The notes: a model not told the origin generated them from the letters alone. A stretch of DNA of 64,000 nt from Brevundimonas basaltis (GCF_014202075.1 NZ_JACHFZ010000001.1:248001-312000), one strand, 5' to 3'. Shown: positions 8,690 through 19,037, counted from the stretch's first letter. Numbers and translations: made by a program.

Positions 8690-9397
8690 ATGTCAGTCTT
8701 CAGCGCTGCTCTCCTCACTTTGCTGACCGCGGCGTCGCCCGGCCAGACCCACACATGGGAGGCGTGTTTTGACGGGGACGTCCCCACGCCCGAAGCCTTT
8801 GCCGCTTTCCGCGAGGCCGGGCGCGTGTTTCGCGACGCCGGCCGGTTTGGCGCGCGCGCGACGCTGGCGGGTTCGGACCAGTCCGAGACGGCCTGGTCGG
8901 AGGCGAAACTTACAGCCTACGTCGAACTGCTACGTGCCGGGGTGTCGGCCAACTATCTAAGCGTCAATCCGGCCCCGAGGAATGCCGGAGCGTGCCTTCC
9001 GGTTACGGTCGAGGTGCTCCCACCGGCGCAGAACCCTCCCGGCCTGTGGCACCTCAGACCGGTGTATGGTTTTGAGCCGGGCAGTGCGGAAATCCGATCG
9101 TTCGGCGCCAGGGCTGCGGTGCGGATCGCCGCGGCCGTCTATGAGCCCGGGTGGGTGATCCGTCTGGACGGCCACACCGATACAGTCGGCTCGGAGGAGG
9201 ACAATCTGGCGCTCAGCCTTCGACGCGCAGAGGCGGTTGCCGAGGCGCTCGTGCGGGAGGGCGTGCACTGGAAAGCTATCGAAATCCACGGGCGCGGAGA
9301 GAGCCAGCTGGCCCGACCAACGGCTGACGACATGCCGGAGCCTCTGAACCGGCGGGTCAACATCGACTACCGGCCGCCTCCCGCAACGCCTCATTAA
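8690..9397 (+). CDS. OmpA-family C-terminal domain protein
   Basis: A 235-residue exported protein. Start placed at the ATG of MSVFSAALLTLLTAA, which gives a signal peptide; upstream in-frame sequence overlaps pcm and is not protein-like. The C-terminal half (about residues 125-230) is an OmpA/MotB-like peptidoglycan-binding domain, with RLDGHTDTVGSEEDNLALSLRRA and ending LNRRVNIDY. The N-terminal half has no family I recognise. It sits between pcm and the LysM/LytM gene, so a role in cell-wall anchoring is likely. Confidence 0.85.
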   Translation: MSVFSAALLTLLTAASPGQTHTWEACFDGDVPTPEAFAAFREAGRVFRDAGRFGARATLAGSDQSETAWSEAKLTAYVELLRAGVSANYLSVNPAPRNAGACLPVTVEVLPPAQNPPGLWHLRPVYGFEPGSAEIRSFGARAAVRIAAAVYEPGWVIRLDGHTDTVGSEEDNLALSLRRAEAVAEALVREGVHWKAIEIHGRGESQLARPTADDMPEPLNRRVNIDYRPPPATPH

Positions 9398-9469
9398 CCT
9401 TCACGCCCAACTTTGGCGCGGTTTACGGGGTCTGGTCCGAAGGGCGGATTCGAGATTGAGGAGCGGGCG

Positions 9470-10516
<1,047 letters not shown>

Positions 10517-10631
10517 CGCAGGCGGGGCGGACCGGCCAGTCTTCGCGTTGCAAAGTGAGGCGGCGCACCCTAGGTTCCGCGCCTCGTTTTCCAAGGGCGC
10601 CGCGGGGGGCCCGTATGCCAGAGACCCATCG

Positions 10632-10958
10632 ATGACTCCGACTGACGGCGGCCTGATGGCCCAATTGATCAGCTTCGCTCCGATCATCCTGATCGGCGTA
10701 ATGGGCTATCTGCTGCTGGTCCGCCCGCAGATGAAGCAGGCCAAGCTGCACCGCGAGATGATCGCCGGGCTGAAGCGCAACGACACGGTGGTGCTGTCCA
10801 ACGGCATGATCGGCAAGGTGACGCGGATCGAGAACGACGAGGCCATGGTCGAGATCGCCCAGGGCGTGAACGTCCGCGTGGTCAAGGCGATGATCACCCA
10901 GGTGCGCGACCGCACCGGCGTCGCCGCCAACGACACCAAGAAAGTCACCAAAGCCTGA
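10632..10958 (+). CDS. yajC: Preprotein translocase subunit YajC
   Basis: A 108-residue inner-membrane accessory of the SecDF complex. Start at the ATG of MTPTDGGLMAQL; an internal ATG eight codons later is possible. One transmembrane helix (FAPIILIGVMGYLLLVRPQ) is followed by the conserved MIAGLKRNDTVVLSNGMIGKV and a basic tail. It is followed 32 bp later by secD and then secF, the classical yajC-secD-secF order. Confidence 0.94.
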   Translation: MTPTDGGLMAQLISFAPIILIGVMGYLLLVRPQMKQAKLHREMIAGLKRNDTVVLSNGMIGKVTRIENDEAMVEIAQGVNVRVVKAMITQVRDRTGVAANDTKKVTKA

Positions 10959-10990
10959 TCCCGGCGCTCTGAAAGGTCGGGGAAGCCCGC

Positions 10991-12577
10991 ATGATCCATC
11001 TGTCGCGCTGGAAGGTCATTCTTCTCGCCCTGTCGTTCGTTTTCGGGCTGTTCTTCGCCTATCCGAACGTGCTGACCGCCGAACAGAAGGCGGCGCTGCC
11101 GGGCTGGCTGCCCAAGAGCGGAGTCAATCTCGGCCTCGACCTGCAGGGCGGGTCTTACCTGCTGCTGGAAGTCGACGTGCCGGAGATGCGCGAGAAGCGC
11201 CTCACCAACCTCGGTGAGGACGCCCGGACGGTGTTGGGTGAAACGGGGATCGACATCTCGGGCATCCAGCAGGACGGCTCGGGCGTGACCGTCACCCTGG
11301 CCGATCCGGCCAGCATGGATCGGGCGCTGGAAGCGATGCGGCCGCTAACGGGCGGGGCGGGCCAGGTGGCCGAGCGCATCGTTCGGCGTCAGGGCGAGGA
11401 CCGCATCCGCTATGCCTTCACCCAGCAGGCCATGGATTCGATGGCCTCGACGGCGGTCACCCAGTCGATCGAAGTGGTGCGCCGCCGGATCGACAGCCTC
11501 GGCACCCGTGAACCGTCGATCACCCGTCAGGGCGCCGACCGCATCGTGATCCAGGCGCCGGGCGAGAGCGATCCGGCTGAACTGGAGCGGATCATCGGTA
11601 CGACGGCGCAGCTGACCTTCCAGATGGTCGACGTCGAGAACTCGGTCGAGGAGGCCCTGGCCGGTTTCCCGCCGCCGGACGCCGAGATTATTCCGGACGC
11701 CGCCGGCTTCCCCTATCTGGTCAAGAAACGCATCCTGGTGTCGGGTGAAAATCTGACCCGGGCGCAGGTCACCACCGATCAGAACAACCAGACGGCCATC
11801 GGATTCAACTTCGACAGCGCCGGCGCCCGCCGCTTCGGCGAGGCGACAGCCCAGAACATCGGCAAGCCTTTCGCCATCATCCTCGACGGCGTCGTCATCT
11901 CGGCGCCGAATATCCGCAGCGCCATCACCGGCGGCTCCGGCATCATCGAGGGCAGTTTCACGATCCAGGAAGCCGCCGAGCTGGTCAACCTTCTGAACGG
12001 CGGGGCCCTGCCGGCGCCGCTGCAGGTCGAAGAGCGCCGGACCGTGAGCGCCGCCCTCGGCGCCGACGCGGTGGAGGCGGGCGCGTTGTCGACCGCCATC
12101 GGCTTCGCCATCATCCTGATCTTCATGCTGCTGTCCTACGGCTTCCTGTTCGGGGGCATCTCGATCATCGGCCTGCTGCTGAACGGCCTACTGATCATCG
12201 CGGCCATGTCTATGACCGGGGCGGCCCTGACCCTGCCCGGCATCGCCGGATTGGTGCTGACCTTCGCCGTGGCGGTCGACGCCAATGTGCTGATCTATGA
12301 GCGGATGCGCGACGAGGCGCGGGCCGGGCGGTCGGTGATCGCCTCGCTGGACGCCGGCTTCAACAAGGCCATGGGCACCATCATCGACGCCAATCTGACG
12401 ACCCTGGTGGCCGCAGCGATCATGTTCGTGCTGGGCGCAGGGCCGGTGAAGGGCTTCGCCTGGACGCTCAGCATCGGCGTCTTCACCTCGATGCTGTCGG
12501 CTGTTCTGGTCGCACAGGTCGCCTTGGCGTGGTGGCTGAAGGTCGCCAAGCCCAAAAAACTGCCGATCGCGGAGTGA
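10991..12577 (+). CDS. secD: Protein translocase subunit SecD
   Basis: Proton-motive-force-driven accessory of the Sec translocon that helps release exported proteins. The 528-residue length is normal. It shows one N-terminal helix, the large periplasmic P1 region starting with GLDLQGGS, and a C-terminal block of five membrane helices. That block contains the conserved AVDANVLIYERMRDEARAGR. The TGA stop shares its last base with the secF ATG. Confidence 0.97.
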   Translation: MIHLSRWKVILLALSFVFGLFFAYPNVLTAEQKAALPGWLPKSGVNLGLDLQGGSYLLLEVDVPEMREKRLTNLGEDARTVLGETGIDISGIQQDGSGVTVTLADPASMDRALEAMRPLTGGAGQVAERIVRRQGEDRIRYAFTQQAMDSMASTAVTQSIEVVRRRIDSLGTREPSITRQGADRIVIQAPGESDPAELERIIGTTAQLTFQMVDVENSVEEALAGFPPPDAEIIPDAAGFPYLVKKRILVSGENLTRAQVTTDQNNQTAIGFNFDSAGARRFGEATAQNIGKPFAIILDGVVISAPNIRSAITGGSGIIEGSFTIQEAAELVNLLNGGALPAPLQVEERRTVSAALGADAVEAGALSTAIGFAIILIFMLLSYGFLFGGISIIGLLLNGLLIIAAMSMTGAALTLPGIAGLVLTFAVAVDANVLIYERMRDEARAGRSVIASLDAGFNKAMGTIIDANLTTLVAAAIMFVLGAGPVKGFAWTLSIGVFTSMLSAVLVAQVALAWWLKVAKPKKLPIAE

Positions 12578-13566
12578 TGGCGATGCGTGGATGGCCCCTC
12601 ATCAAACTTCTGCCGACGCGGACAAACCTGAAGTTCGTCAGATTTTCCCGGGCGTTCGGCGCCCTGTCGGCCGTGCTGGTGATCGCCTCGATCATCGGCT
12701 GCTTCTATCCCGGCCTGAACATGGGCATCGACTTCCGGGGCGGCGCCTCGCTTGAAGTTTCCAAGCCGGCCGGTCAGGTCGTGGCGCTGGACGAGCTCCG
12801 CGGCTCGGTGCGTGATCTCGGCCTTGGCGACGTCCAGGTCCAGGGCATCGCCCGGCGCGGCACGGACGTGGACGACGGTTCGACCGCTATCGTCAGCTTC
12901 CAAATTCCCGAAGGGCGCGACCAGACCGCCGTGGTCCGGCAGGTCGAAGCCGCCATCACCGGCGCGGTCGGTGAGGTGACCTATTCGGACGTCGCCGTGG
13001 TCGGCTCCAAGGTGTCGGGCGAGTTGTTCACCTCCGGCATGCTTGCGCTCGGCCTCGCCGTGGTTCTGATGTTCGCCTACATCTGGTTCCGCTTCGAGCC
13101 GCAGTTCGGCTTCGGCACCATCGCCGGACTGGCGCACGACGTAATCCTGGTCTTCGGCCTGATCGTCGTGCTTCAGCTGGAGTTCAGCCTGAACACGGTC
13201 GCGGCCATCCTGACGGTCATCGGCTATTCGATGAACGACACCGTCGTGGTGTTCGACCGCCTCCGCGAGAACCTGCGCAAGTACAAGACCATGCCGTTGC
13301 GCGAGGTGATCGACCTGTCGATCAACGAGACCCTGTCGCGGACTATCATCACCGGCGTAACGGCGATCATGGTGCTGGCGGCGCTGGCGGTGTTCGGCGG
13401 CGAGGCCCTGTTCGGCTTCTCCATCGCCCTGATGGCCGGCATCATCATCGGCACCTATTCGTCGGTCTATGTGGCCGCGCCGATCATCCTGCTGTGGGGC
13501 GTCAAGCGGGGCGGCGCGGCGGATGACGCCACGCCGGTCAAGCTGGGCATGGCCAGCCGGCCGTAG
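12577..13566 (+). CDS. secF: Protein translocase subunit SecF
   Basis: Partner of SecD in the SecDF-YajC complex. Start at the ATG at 12577, overlapping the secD stop by one base (TGATG); an ATG at 12583 is an alternative. The 329-residue product has the motif MGIDFRGGASLEV, about six membrane helices and the family block SMNDTVVVFDRLRENLRK. It closes the yajC-secD-secF unit and is followed by a 125-bp spacer. Confidence 0.97.
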   Translation: MAMRGWPLIKLLPTRTNLKFVRFSRAFGALSAVLVIASIIGCFYPGLNMGIDFRGGASLEVSKPAGQVVALDELRGSVRDLGLGDVQVQGIARRGTDVDDGSTAIVSFQIPEGRDQTAVVRQVEAAITGAVGEVTYSDVAVVGSKVSGELFTSGMLALGLAVVLMFAYIWFRFEPQFGFGTIAGLAHDVILVFGLIVVLQLEFSLNTVAAILTVIGYSMNDTVVVFDRLRENLRKYKTMPLREVIDLSINETLSRTIITGVTAIMVLAALAVFGGEALFGFSIALMAGIIIGTYSSVYVAAPIILLWGVKRGGAADDATPVKLGMASRP

Positions 13567-13571
13567 GGCGC

Positions 13572-13633
13572 CGGATACCCGCTCCCTTTTGTCGGGGGGG
13601 CGGATACCCACAAACTCTTTCGGTTTTTGTCGG
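13572..13633 (+). repeat. Imperfect direct repeat after secF
   Basis: Two adjacent segments both begin CGGATACCC and end TTTTGTCGG (13572-13595 and 13601-13633), the second being longer by an A/T-rich insertion. They fill the spacer between secF and the PuuD-like gene. There is no clear inverted stem. Function unknown. Confidence 0.5.
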
Positions 13634-13691
13634 AGAGGCGCGGCTGTATGGTCGCGCTTCAACGATTCTCGCCCGGGGAGGGGCGTCTGAC

Positions 13692-14315
13692 ATGTTCGGC
13701 AAACTGCTTTCGAACTTCCGCACCACCGTGCTGCTCAGCCTCGTGTTGGCGGGGGTGATGATCTACGCCTTCGGCAGCGTCTCGCCGGGCGGCTTCGACC
13801 TGATCTTCTGGCAGGCGGTATTCCGCTGGACCCATGTCGTCGCCGGCGTCCTGTGGATCGGCCTGCTGTGGTATTTCAACTTCGTCCAGATCCGGATCAT
13901 GCCGTCGATCCCGGCCGAGCTGAAGCCGGCCATCGGCAAGCACATCGCCCCGGAGGCCCTGTTCTGGTTCCGCTGGTCGGCGCTGGCCACCGTGGTCGCT
14001 GGCCTGGCCCTCGCCTTCAGCCGGGGTCACGCCTATGCGGTCGAGGTGCTGAGCTTCGGCCTCGTCGGCGGTCTGACCGAGGACCAGAAGGGCTACACCC
14101 TGCTGGGCATCGGCGTCTGGCTGGCCATCGTCATGTTCCTCAATGTCTGGGGCATCATCTGGCCGAACCAGAAGCGGGCGCTGGGCATTGTTCCGGCCGA
14201 GGACGACGTCAAGGCGAAGGCGGCCCGCGTGGCCATGCTGGGCAGCCGCACCAATATGCTGCTGTCGCTGCCGATGCTGACCGCCATGGCGATGTACCAG
14301 ACGCTGTTTGGCTGA
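13692..14315 (+). CDS. Membrane protein with PuuD-type (urate oxidase N-terminal) domain
   Basis: A 207-residue inner-membrane protein with about five hydrophobic helices and the signature RWTHVVAGVLWIGLLWYFNFVQI, found in the N-terminal membrane domain of PuuD urate hydroxylases and in related short proteins. Full PuuD is roughly twice as long and carries a C-terminal cytochrome c domain with CxxCH. That domain is absent, so urate oxidation should not be assumed. The stop overlaps the TTG start of the next gene. The true substrate or role is unknown. Confidence 0.8.
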   Translation: MFGKLLSNFRTTVLLSLVLAGVMIYAFGSVSPGGFDLIFWQAVFRWTHVVAGVLWIGLLWYFNFVQIRIMPSIPAELKPAIGKHIAPEALFWFRWSALATVVAGLALAFSRGHAYAVEVLSFGLVGGLTEDQKGYTLLGIGVWLAIVMFLNVWGIIWPNQKRALGIVPAEDDVKAKAARVAMLGSRTNMLLSLPMLTAMAMYQTLFG

Positions 14316-14943
14316 TTCCGGGTCATCGCTGGACGAACAGGTCCGCGCGGCCGATCCCGACCGCTGGCTGTCGAGCCGGTTCGTCGGCGATGCGGCGGCG
14401 CGCGCGGACCTGATCGCCCTCTACGCCTTTGAAGCCGAACTGCTGGCCATTCCGACGCGGGTGACCCAGCCGCTGCTGGCTGAGATGCGCTATGTCTGGT
14501 GGCGCGAGCAGATGGACGGGGTGTTCGCGGGCGTCGCCCGCAAGGGCCATCCGGTGCTGGAGGCCCTGACGGATGTCGTGGGGCGTCATGGGCTGGAGCG
14601 CGCGCCGTTCGAGGCGCTGATCGCGGCGCACATCGGCCGGGTGCACGGCGAGGCGCACGATCTGGACGCCTTCTACGTCGGACCGATGCAGGTGGCCGTG
14701 CGGCTGTTGGCCGGGCCCGGGCATGAGGCGGCGGTGGTCGAGGCCGGACGGGTGTGGGGGATGACGCAGACCGGCCGGCTCGACGAGGCGAGGGCCGCCC
14801 GACCGCGGGCGCGGGCGGCGCTGCGCGGTCTGCCCGTCGCCGCCTTTCCGGCGGTCGTCCACGCAAGCCTGACGAATCCGACCCGGAGCGAGGCGGCGAA
14901 GCGGCTGCGCCTGATCTGGGCGTCGCTGACCGGCCGTATCTGA
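14308..14943 (+). CDS. Squalene/phytoene synthase-like protein (NDUFAF6-like)
   Basis: A 211-residue member of the trans-isoprenyl synthase superfamily. The start is TTG at 14308, overlapping the upstream stop by 8 bp. The first Asp-rich motif expected after LIALYAF is replaced by EAELLAI, and the later block reads LAEMRYVWWREQMDGVF, as in the complex I assembly factor NDUFAF6. Catalysis of prenyl condensation is therefore unlikely. A link to complex I is inference; nuoA happens to start at 63784 in this window. Start and function are both moderately uncertain. Confidence 0.72.
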   Translation: MADSGSSLDEQVRAADPDRWLSSRFVGDAAARADLIALYAFEAELLAIPTRVTQPLLAEMRYVWWREQMDGVFAGVARKGHPVLEALTDVVGRHGLERAPFEALIAAHIGRVHGEAHDLDAFYVGPMQVAVRLLAGPGHEAAVVEAGRVWGMTQTGRLDEARAARPRARAALRGLPVAAFPAVVHASLTNPTRSEAAKRLRLIWASLTGRI

Positions 14944-14977
14944 ACGACCCTTTGCGCAGCCGCCGGCACCGGGCCAT

Positions 14978-16882
14978 ATGGCGTTCATGGCGATGCGGGG
15001 CGAACGAGCAGGGGGGCGACGGGGCGATTCGGCGGCCAGGGCCGCGCAGGACGCGCCTCCGGCCGGGCTTTCGAAAGGCCCGCCCGCCGGTCGGGCCCTG
15101 CTGGACCTGATGCGGTTGGTGCGGCGGTCGAACGCGCCGCAGCTGCGGCTCAGGCTGGTCGCGGCCATCGGCATGACCCTGGGCGGCAAAGCGCTGGGCG
15201 TGCTGGCCCCGCTGGTGCTGGGGGCGGCGGTGAACCGGCTGGCGGCGGGGCAGGGGACGGGCGCGGCCCTGGCCTGGGGCTTCGGCGGGTTCGCGGTGGG
15301 CTGGGCCATCGTGCGGCTGCTGTCGGCGATCGCCCCCAACGCCTCGGACGTGGTGTTCGCGCCGGTGCGGTCGGCGGCGCAGCGGACGGCGGCGGCGGAG
15401 ACCTTCGCCCACGCCTTGAGCCTGTCGCTGGATTTCCACCAGACCAAGCGATCCGGCGCCCTGTCGCGGACCATGGACCGGGGCTCCCGGGCCGTCGATT
15501 TCCTGATGCGCATCCTCGCCTTCAACCTGATCCCGACCGGGGTGGAGCTGGTGCTGGCGGCCGGGGTGCTGGCGGGCAAATACGACTGGCGACTCGGGGC
15601 CGTGGCGGTGGCGGTGGTCGCCATCTACGCCGTCTCGACCTTCGCCCTGTCGAACTGGCGGATCGAGCACCGGAGAGAGATGAACGCCGCGGACACCCAG
15701 GCGGCGGGAGTCTCGGTCGACGCCCTGCTCAACTACGAGACGGTCAAGTCGTTCGGAGCCGAGGCGCGGGCGGCGCGGGCCTATGACATGGCGCTGGGCG
15801 ACTACACGCGGGCGGCGCTGAAGGCCAACAGCTCGCTGGCCCTGCTGAACGTCATCCAGGCCGTGATCATGAATCTCGGTCTGGCGGTCATGGCGGTGAT
15901 GGCGGGGTTCGAGGCCGCCGCCGGACGGATGGGTCCGGGCGACGTCATGGCGGCGGTGCTGATCATGATCAGCCTGTACGCGCCGCTCAACATTCTGGGC
16001 TTCGCCTACCGGGAAGTCCGTCAGTCCTTCATAGACATGGAGGAGATGCTGAAGGTGACGCGTCAGACGCCGCAGGTCGCAGATGCGCCCGACGCCGCCC
16101 CCCTGACCCGGCCGGCCGACGCGCGCGGCGCGGCGCTCGCCTTCGACCACGTCGGCTTCCGCCACGACGCCCGCGCCAGCGGGCTGGAGGACGTCAGCTT
16201 CGTCGCGGCGCCGGGCACGACGACGGCGCTGGTCGGGCCGTCAGGCTCGGGCAAGTCGACGATCGTCAAACTGGCCCTGCGCCTGCTGGATCCGCAGGAG
16301 GGGGCGGTACGGATCGACGGCTTCGACGCTCGCCGGGTGACGCAGGAATCGCTGCGCGCGGCGGTGGCGCTGGTGCCGCAGGACGTGGCCCTGTTCAACG
16401 ACACGATCCGCGCCAACATCGGCTTCGCCCGCCCGGATGCGGACGAGACGGCGATCTGGGCGGCGGCCGGCGCCGCCGAGCTGGACGCGTTTATCCGCGC
16501 CCTGCCGCAGGGCCTGGACACCATGGTCGGTGAGCGCGGACTGAAGCTGTCTGGCGGCGAGCGCCAGCGGGTGGGCATCGCCCGGGCGCTGCTCGCCGAC
16601 CCCTGCATTCTGATCCTCGACGAGGCGACCAGCGCGCTGGACAGCCGGACCGAGGCGGCGATCCAGAAGACCCTGCGCCGGGCGCGGGCCGGCCGGACGA
16701 CGCTGGTGGTGGCGCACCGGCTGTCGACCATCGCCGACGCGGATCAAATCCTGGTGCTAAAAGCCGGCCGGATCGTCGAGCGGGGCGCGCATCACGAGCT
16801 GGTGGCGCGTCAGGGCGGGGAATATGCGGCGCTGTGGCGCAAGCAGACACGCGGCGCCCGGACCGACCGTCAGCCGGTCTGA
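14978..16882 (+). CDS. Atm1-type ABC exporter, fused permease and ATPase
   Basis: A 634-residue half-transporter with six membrane helices (about residues 45-340) followed by an ATPase. Walker A is VGPSGSGKST, the signature is LSGGERQRVGIARALL, Walker B is CILILDEATSALDS, and the H-loop is VVAHRLSTI. The layout and length match the ABCB7/Atm1/HMT1 family, which exports glutathione-linked sulfur or metal compounds and supports Fe-S or metal homeostasis. It follows the NDUFAF6-like gene on the same strand. The exact cargo cannot be read from sequence. Confidence 0.9.
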   Translation: MAFMAMRGERAGGRRGDSAARAAQDAPPAGLSKGPPAGRALLDLMRLVRRSNAPQLRLRLVAAIGMTLGGKALGVLAPLVLGAAVNRLAAGQGTGAALAWGFGGFAVGWAIVRLLSAIAPNASDVVFAPVRSAAQRTAAAETFAHALSLSLDFHQTKRSGALSRTMDRGSRAVDFLMRILAFNLIPTGVELVLAAGVLAGKYDWRLGAVAVAVVAIYAVSTFALSNWRIEHRREMNAADTQAAGVSVDALLNYETVKSFGAEARAARAYDMALGDYTRAALKANSSLALLNVIQAVIMNLGLAVMAVMAGFEAAAGRMGPGDVMAAVLIMISLYAPLNILGFAYREVRQSFIDMEEMLKVTRQTPQVADAPDAAPLTRPADARGAALAFDHVGFRHDARASGLEDVSFVAAPGTTTALVGPSGSGKSTIVKLALRLLDPQEGAVRIDGFDARRVTQESLRAAVALVPQDVALFNDTIRANIGFARPDADETAIWAAAGAAELDAFIRALPQGLDTMVGERGLKLSGGERQRVGIARALLADPCILILDEATSALDSRTEAAIQKTLRRARAGRTTLVVAHRLSTIADADQILVLKAGRIVERGAHHELVARQGGEYAALWRKQTRGARTDRQPV

Positions 16883-17343
16883 CCGAATTTCCTGGCCATC
16901 ATGCTCGACAGTTGGGAGGTGACGGCGTTGCGCTCCTCGACTGCTTCTTCCGGCAGGGTGCTGAGCAGCTGCAGCGACTGGATATGAACCTGCAGAATGC
17001 GCCAGTCGAAGGCATCCTCTTCGGATGCCAGGTCGACCACGTCGCACAGGCTGGAGGCCACGGCGCAAATCTCCGACAGACCGAACGGGCTGGCGGCGTC
17101 GATCAGGTGGTTGGCCGACTGATAGATGCGACGCAGGATCTCGTCCCTCTCGTCGGACGTCGTCGGCTGCTTCAGAGCGGACAGCGCCCCGATGTGATGG
17201 GTGACCTCCTTGAGCGCCTTGTCTCTCAGCTTGCCGATATTTTCTCTCGCCTGGGTCAGCGCCAGGCCGACAGCGATGCCGCCCGCGCTGTCGATCAATT
17301 TGGAAAGGCGCGATTTGCGGCGGGAATGGGTGATAACGCTCAT
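16870..17343 (-). CDS. Hpt-like partner of the adjacent response regulator
   Basis: A 157-residue, mainly helical protein, starting at MSVITHSRRKS with the ATG overlapping the response-regulator stop by 4 bp. The segment RIYQSANHLIDAASPFGLSE resembles the His-containing helix of histidine phosphotransfer domains (His-x4-Ala-x2-Phe-Gly). The Lys-Gly usually found after the His is missing, so phosphotransfer ability is uncertain. A basic N-terminus precedes a helical region. The 3' end overlaps the Atm1-type gene by 13 bp, convergently. Confidence 0.7.
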   Translation of the reverse strand: MSVITHSRRKSRLSKLIDSAGGIAVGLALTQARENIGKLRDKALKEVTHHIGALSALKQPTTSDERDEILRRIYQSANHLIDAASPFGLSEICAVASSLCDVVDLASEEDAFDWRILQVHIQSLQLLSTLPEEAVEERNAVTSQLSSMMARKFGQTG

Positions 17344-17975
17344 TGGCCTGCCTCTTCGGCGAGGGCGGCCTTCTGGGCCTCGAACTCGGCGCGGCGGATG
17401 TTGTCGGCGCGGCGCTCCTTGCCCGGAGGCTCGCCCTCGCGGAATCGGCGGTCCGGGCCGAAATAATCGCCGACCTCCAGAAACGGCCGGTTGTCGCGCG
17501 CCACCCAGACAATCCGCTCCAGCAGGCTGGAGGCGCTGAACGGCTTGGTGACGATGAAGTTGGCTCCGCAGTTTCGGGCCCTGTCGACCATCGAACGACG
17601 GATGTGAGCCGCCGTCATGATCACGGGGACGAAGGCGTTGGGCGGGCCGGAACGCCGCAGCCACTCGACCAGTTCAAAGCCGTCCATGCCCGGCATCTCG
17701 CAGTCGACGACCAGCAGGTCAGCCTCGATCTCAGTGAGGATCGCCATGGCCTCAGGCGCGCTTCGGCAGGAATGACGGGTTCGGATGCCGAAGCCGGAAA
17801 GGGCGGTGGTGGTGATCTCGGCGGAGAAGGGCGAATCGTCGACCACCATGGTGACGGCCCCGGCCAGATTGATGATGGCGGATTCGCGGAGCGCTTCGCC
17901 GACACTACTCATTCCCGTCGTTCCCGACTCAGTCGCCACCTGCAACTCAGGATACGACGAAGCCTTGCCCGACAA
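17340..17975 (-). CDS. Single-domain response regulator with C-terminal extension
   Basis: A 211-residue protein with a CheY-like receiver domain (about residues 40-160). The acidic pair is in VVDDSPFS, the phospho-acceptor Asp91 in VVDCEMPGMDG, the Thr in VIMTAAH and the Lys in VTKPF. The C-terminal ~45 residues are charged and helical and match no output domain I know. An internal ATG at 17912 (MSSVGEALRES) is an alternative start. It is cotranscribed with the Hpt-like gene, suggesting a private phosphorelay or a chemotaxis or cell-cycle adaptor. Confidence 0.82.
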   Translation of the reverse strand: MSGKASSYPELQVATESGTTGMSSVGEALRESAIINLAGAVTMVVDDSPFSAEITTTALSGFGIRTRHSCRSAPEAMAILTEIEADLLVVDCEMPGMDGFELVEWLRRSGPPNAFVPVIMTAAHIRRSMVDRARNCGANFIVTKPFSASSLLERIVWVARDNRPFLEVGDYFGPDRRFREGEPPGKERRADNIRRAEFEAQKAALAEEAGQ

Positions 17976-18002
17976 CCGTCGCCGAAGGGTTAACAGGGTC
18001 GG

Positions 18003-18953
18003 CTAGCCGACACGGCCGATAGCGTAGAAGCGGTCGGCTCGGGCCTTGCGGATCTGTTCGGGTGACAGGCCCGAGAGCGCCGCCAGTTCCTCGGCCAGGA
18101 CGTCGCCGACGGACTGGATCGCGGCGGCTGGATCGGCGTGGGCCCCACCCACGGGTTCGGGGATGATCCGGTCGACGATCTTGAGCTCGACAAGGTCGGG
18201 GCCCGTGATCTTCATGGCCATGGCGGCGTCGCGGGCGCGGGCGCCGTCGCGCCACAGGATGCCGGCGGCGCCTTCCGGCGAAATGACCGAATAGATCGAA
18301 TGCTCGAGCATCAGCACCCGGCCGGCGGCGGCGATGGCTATGGCCCCGCCAGAGCCGCCCTCGCCGGTCACGGTGGCGATCGACGGCACGCCAAGGGTCA
18401 GGCAGCGCTCGGTCGAGCGGGCGATGGCCTCGGCCTGGCCGCGTTCCTCGGCCCCGAGGCCGGGATAGGCCCCGGCGGTGTCGACGAAGCTGAGCACCGG
18501 CAGGCCGTATTGCTCGGCCAGGTCCATCAGACGCACCGCCTTGCGGTAGCCCTCGGGGCGGGCCATGCCGAAATTGTGGGTCAGGCGGGTCTGGGTGTCA
18601 TGGCCTTTCTCATGCCCCATCAGGACGACCGGTTCGCCCCGGAAGCGTGCGAGCCCGCCCAGAATGGCCTGGTCGTCGCCGAACTGGCGGTCGCCCTTCA
18701 GCTCGACGAAGTCGGTGAACAGGCCTTCGACGTAGTCGACGAAATGCGGCCGCTGCGGATGGCGCGCGACCTGGGTCTTCATCCACGGATCGAGATCGGC
18801 GTAGACCTTGCGGCGCAGCTGTTCGGCCTTCTTGCGCAGGCCGGAGACCTCGGCGTCGAACGACCCGGAGGTCGAGGAGAGCAGATTCAGCTCCTCGATC
18901 TTCGCCTCCAGTTCGGCGATCGGCTTTTCGAATTCGAGGTAGTGGGTGGCCAT
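18003..18953 (-). CDS. accA: Acetyl-CoA carboxylase carboxyltransferase subunit alpha
   Basis: Transfers the carboxyl group from biotin on AccB to acetyl-CoA. Start at MATHYLEFEKPIAELEAKI, giving 316 residues, the normal length; more upstream codons are in frame but not conserved-looking. Crotonase-type motifs include SFVDTAGAYPGLGAEERGQAEAI (in part) and the oxyanion-forming GEGGSGGAIAI. It lies 84 bp downstream of xerD on the same strand and far from accB. Confidence 0.97.
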   Translation of the reverse strand: MATHYLEFEKPIAELEAKIEELNLLSSTSGSFDAEVSGLRKKAEQLRRKVYADLDPWMKTQVARHPQRPHFVDYVEGLFTDFVELKGDRQFGDDQAILGGLARFRGEPVVLMGHEKGHDTQTRLTHNFGMARPEGYRKAVRLMDLAEQYGLPVLSFVDTAGAYPGLGAEERGQAEAIARSTERCLTLGVPSIATVTGEGGSGGAIAIAAAGRVLMLEHSIYSVISPEGAAGILWRDGARARDAAMAMKITGPDLVELKIVDRIIPEPVGGAHADPAAAIQSVGDVLAEELAALSGLSPEQIRKARADRFYAIGRVG

Positions 18954-19037
18954 CAGGCGTCCGGAACAGGCGCGCGTATCAGCGCAACGGAAGGCGGCGG
19001 AACCTAGTGGGGTCAACGCCGGGGGGCAAGCGGCGGT

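Noticed and set aside
12295-13662. A 455-codon minus-strand frame opposite secF
   Set aside because: His/Asp/Arg-rich shadow composition, while secF on the plus strand has full family motifs.
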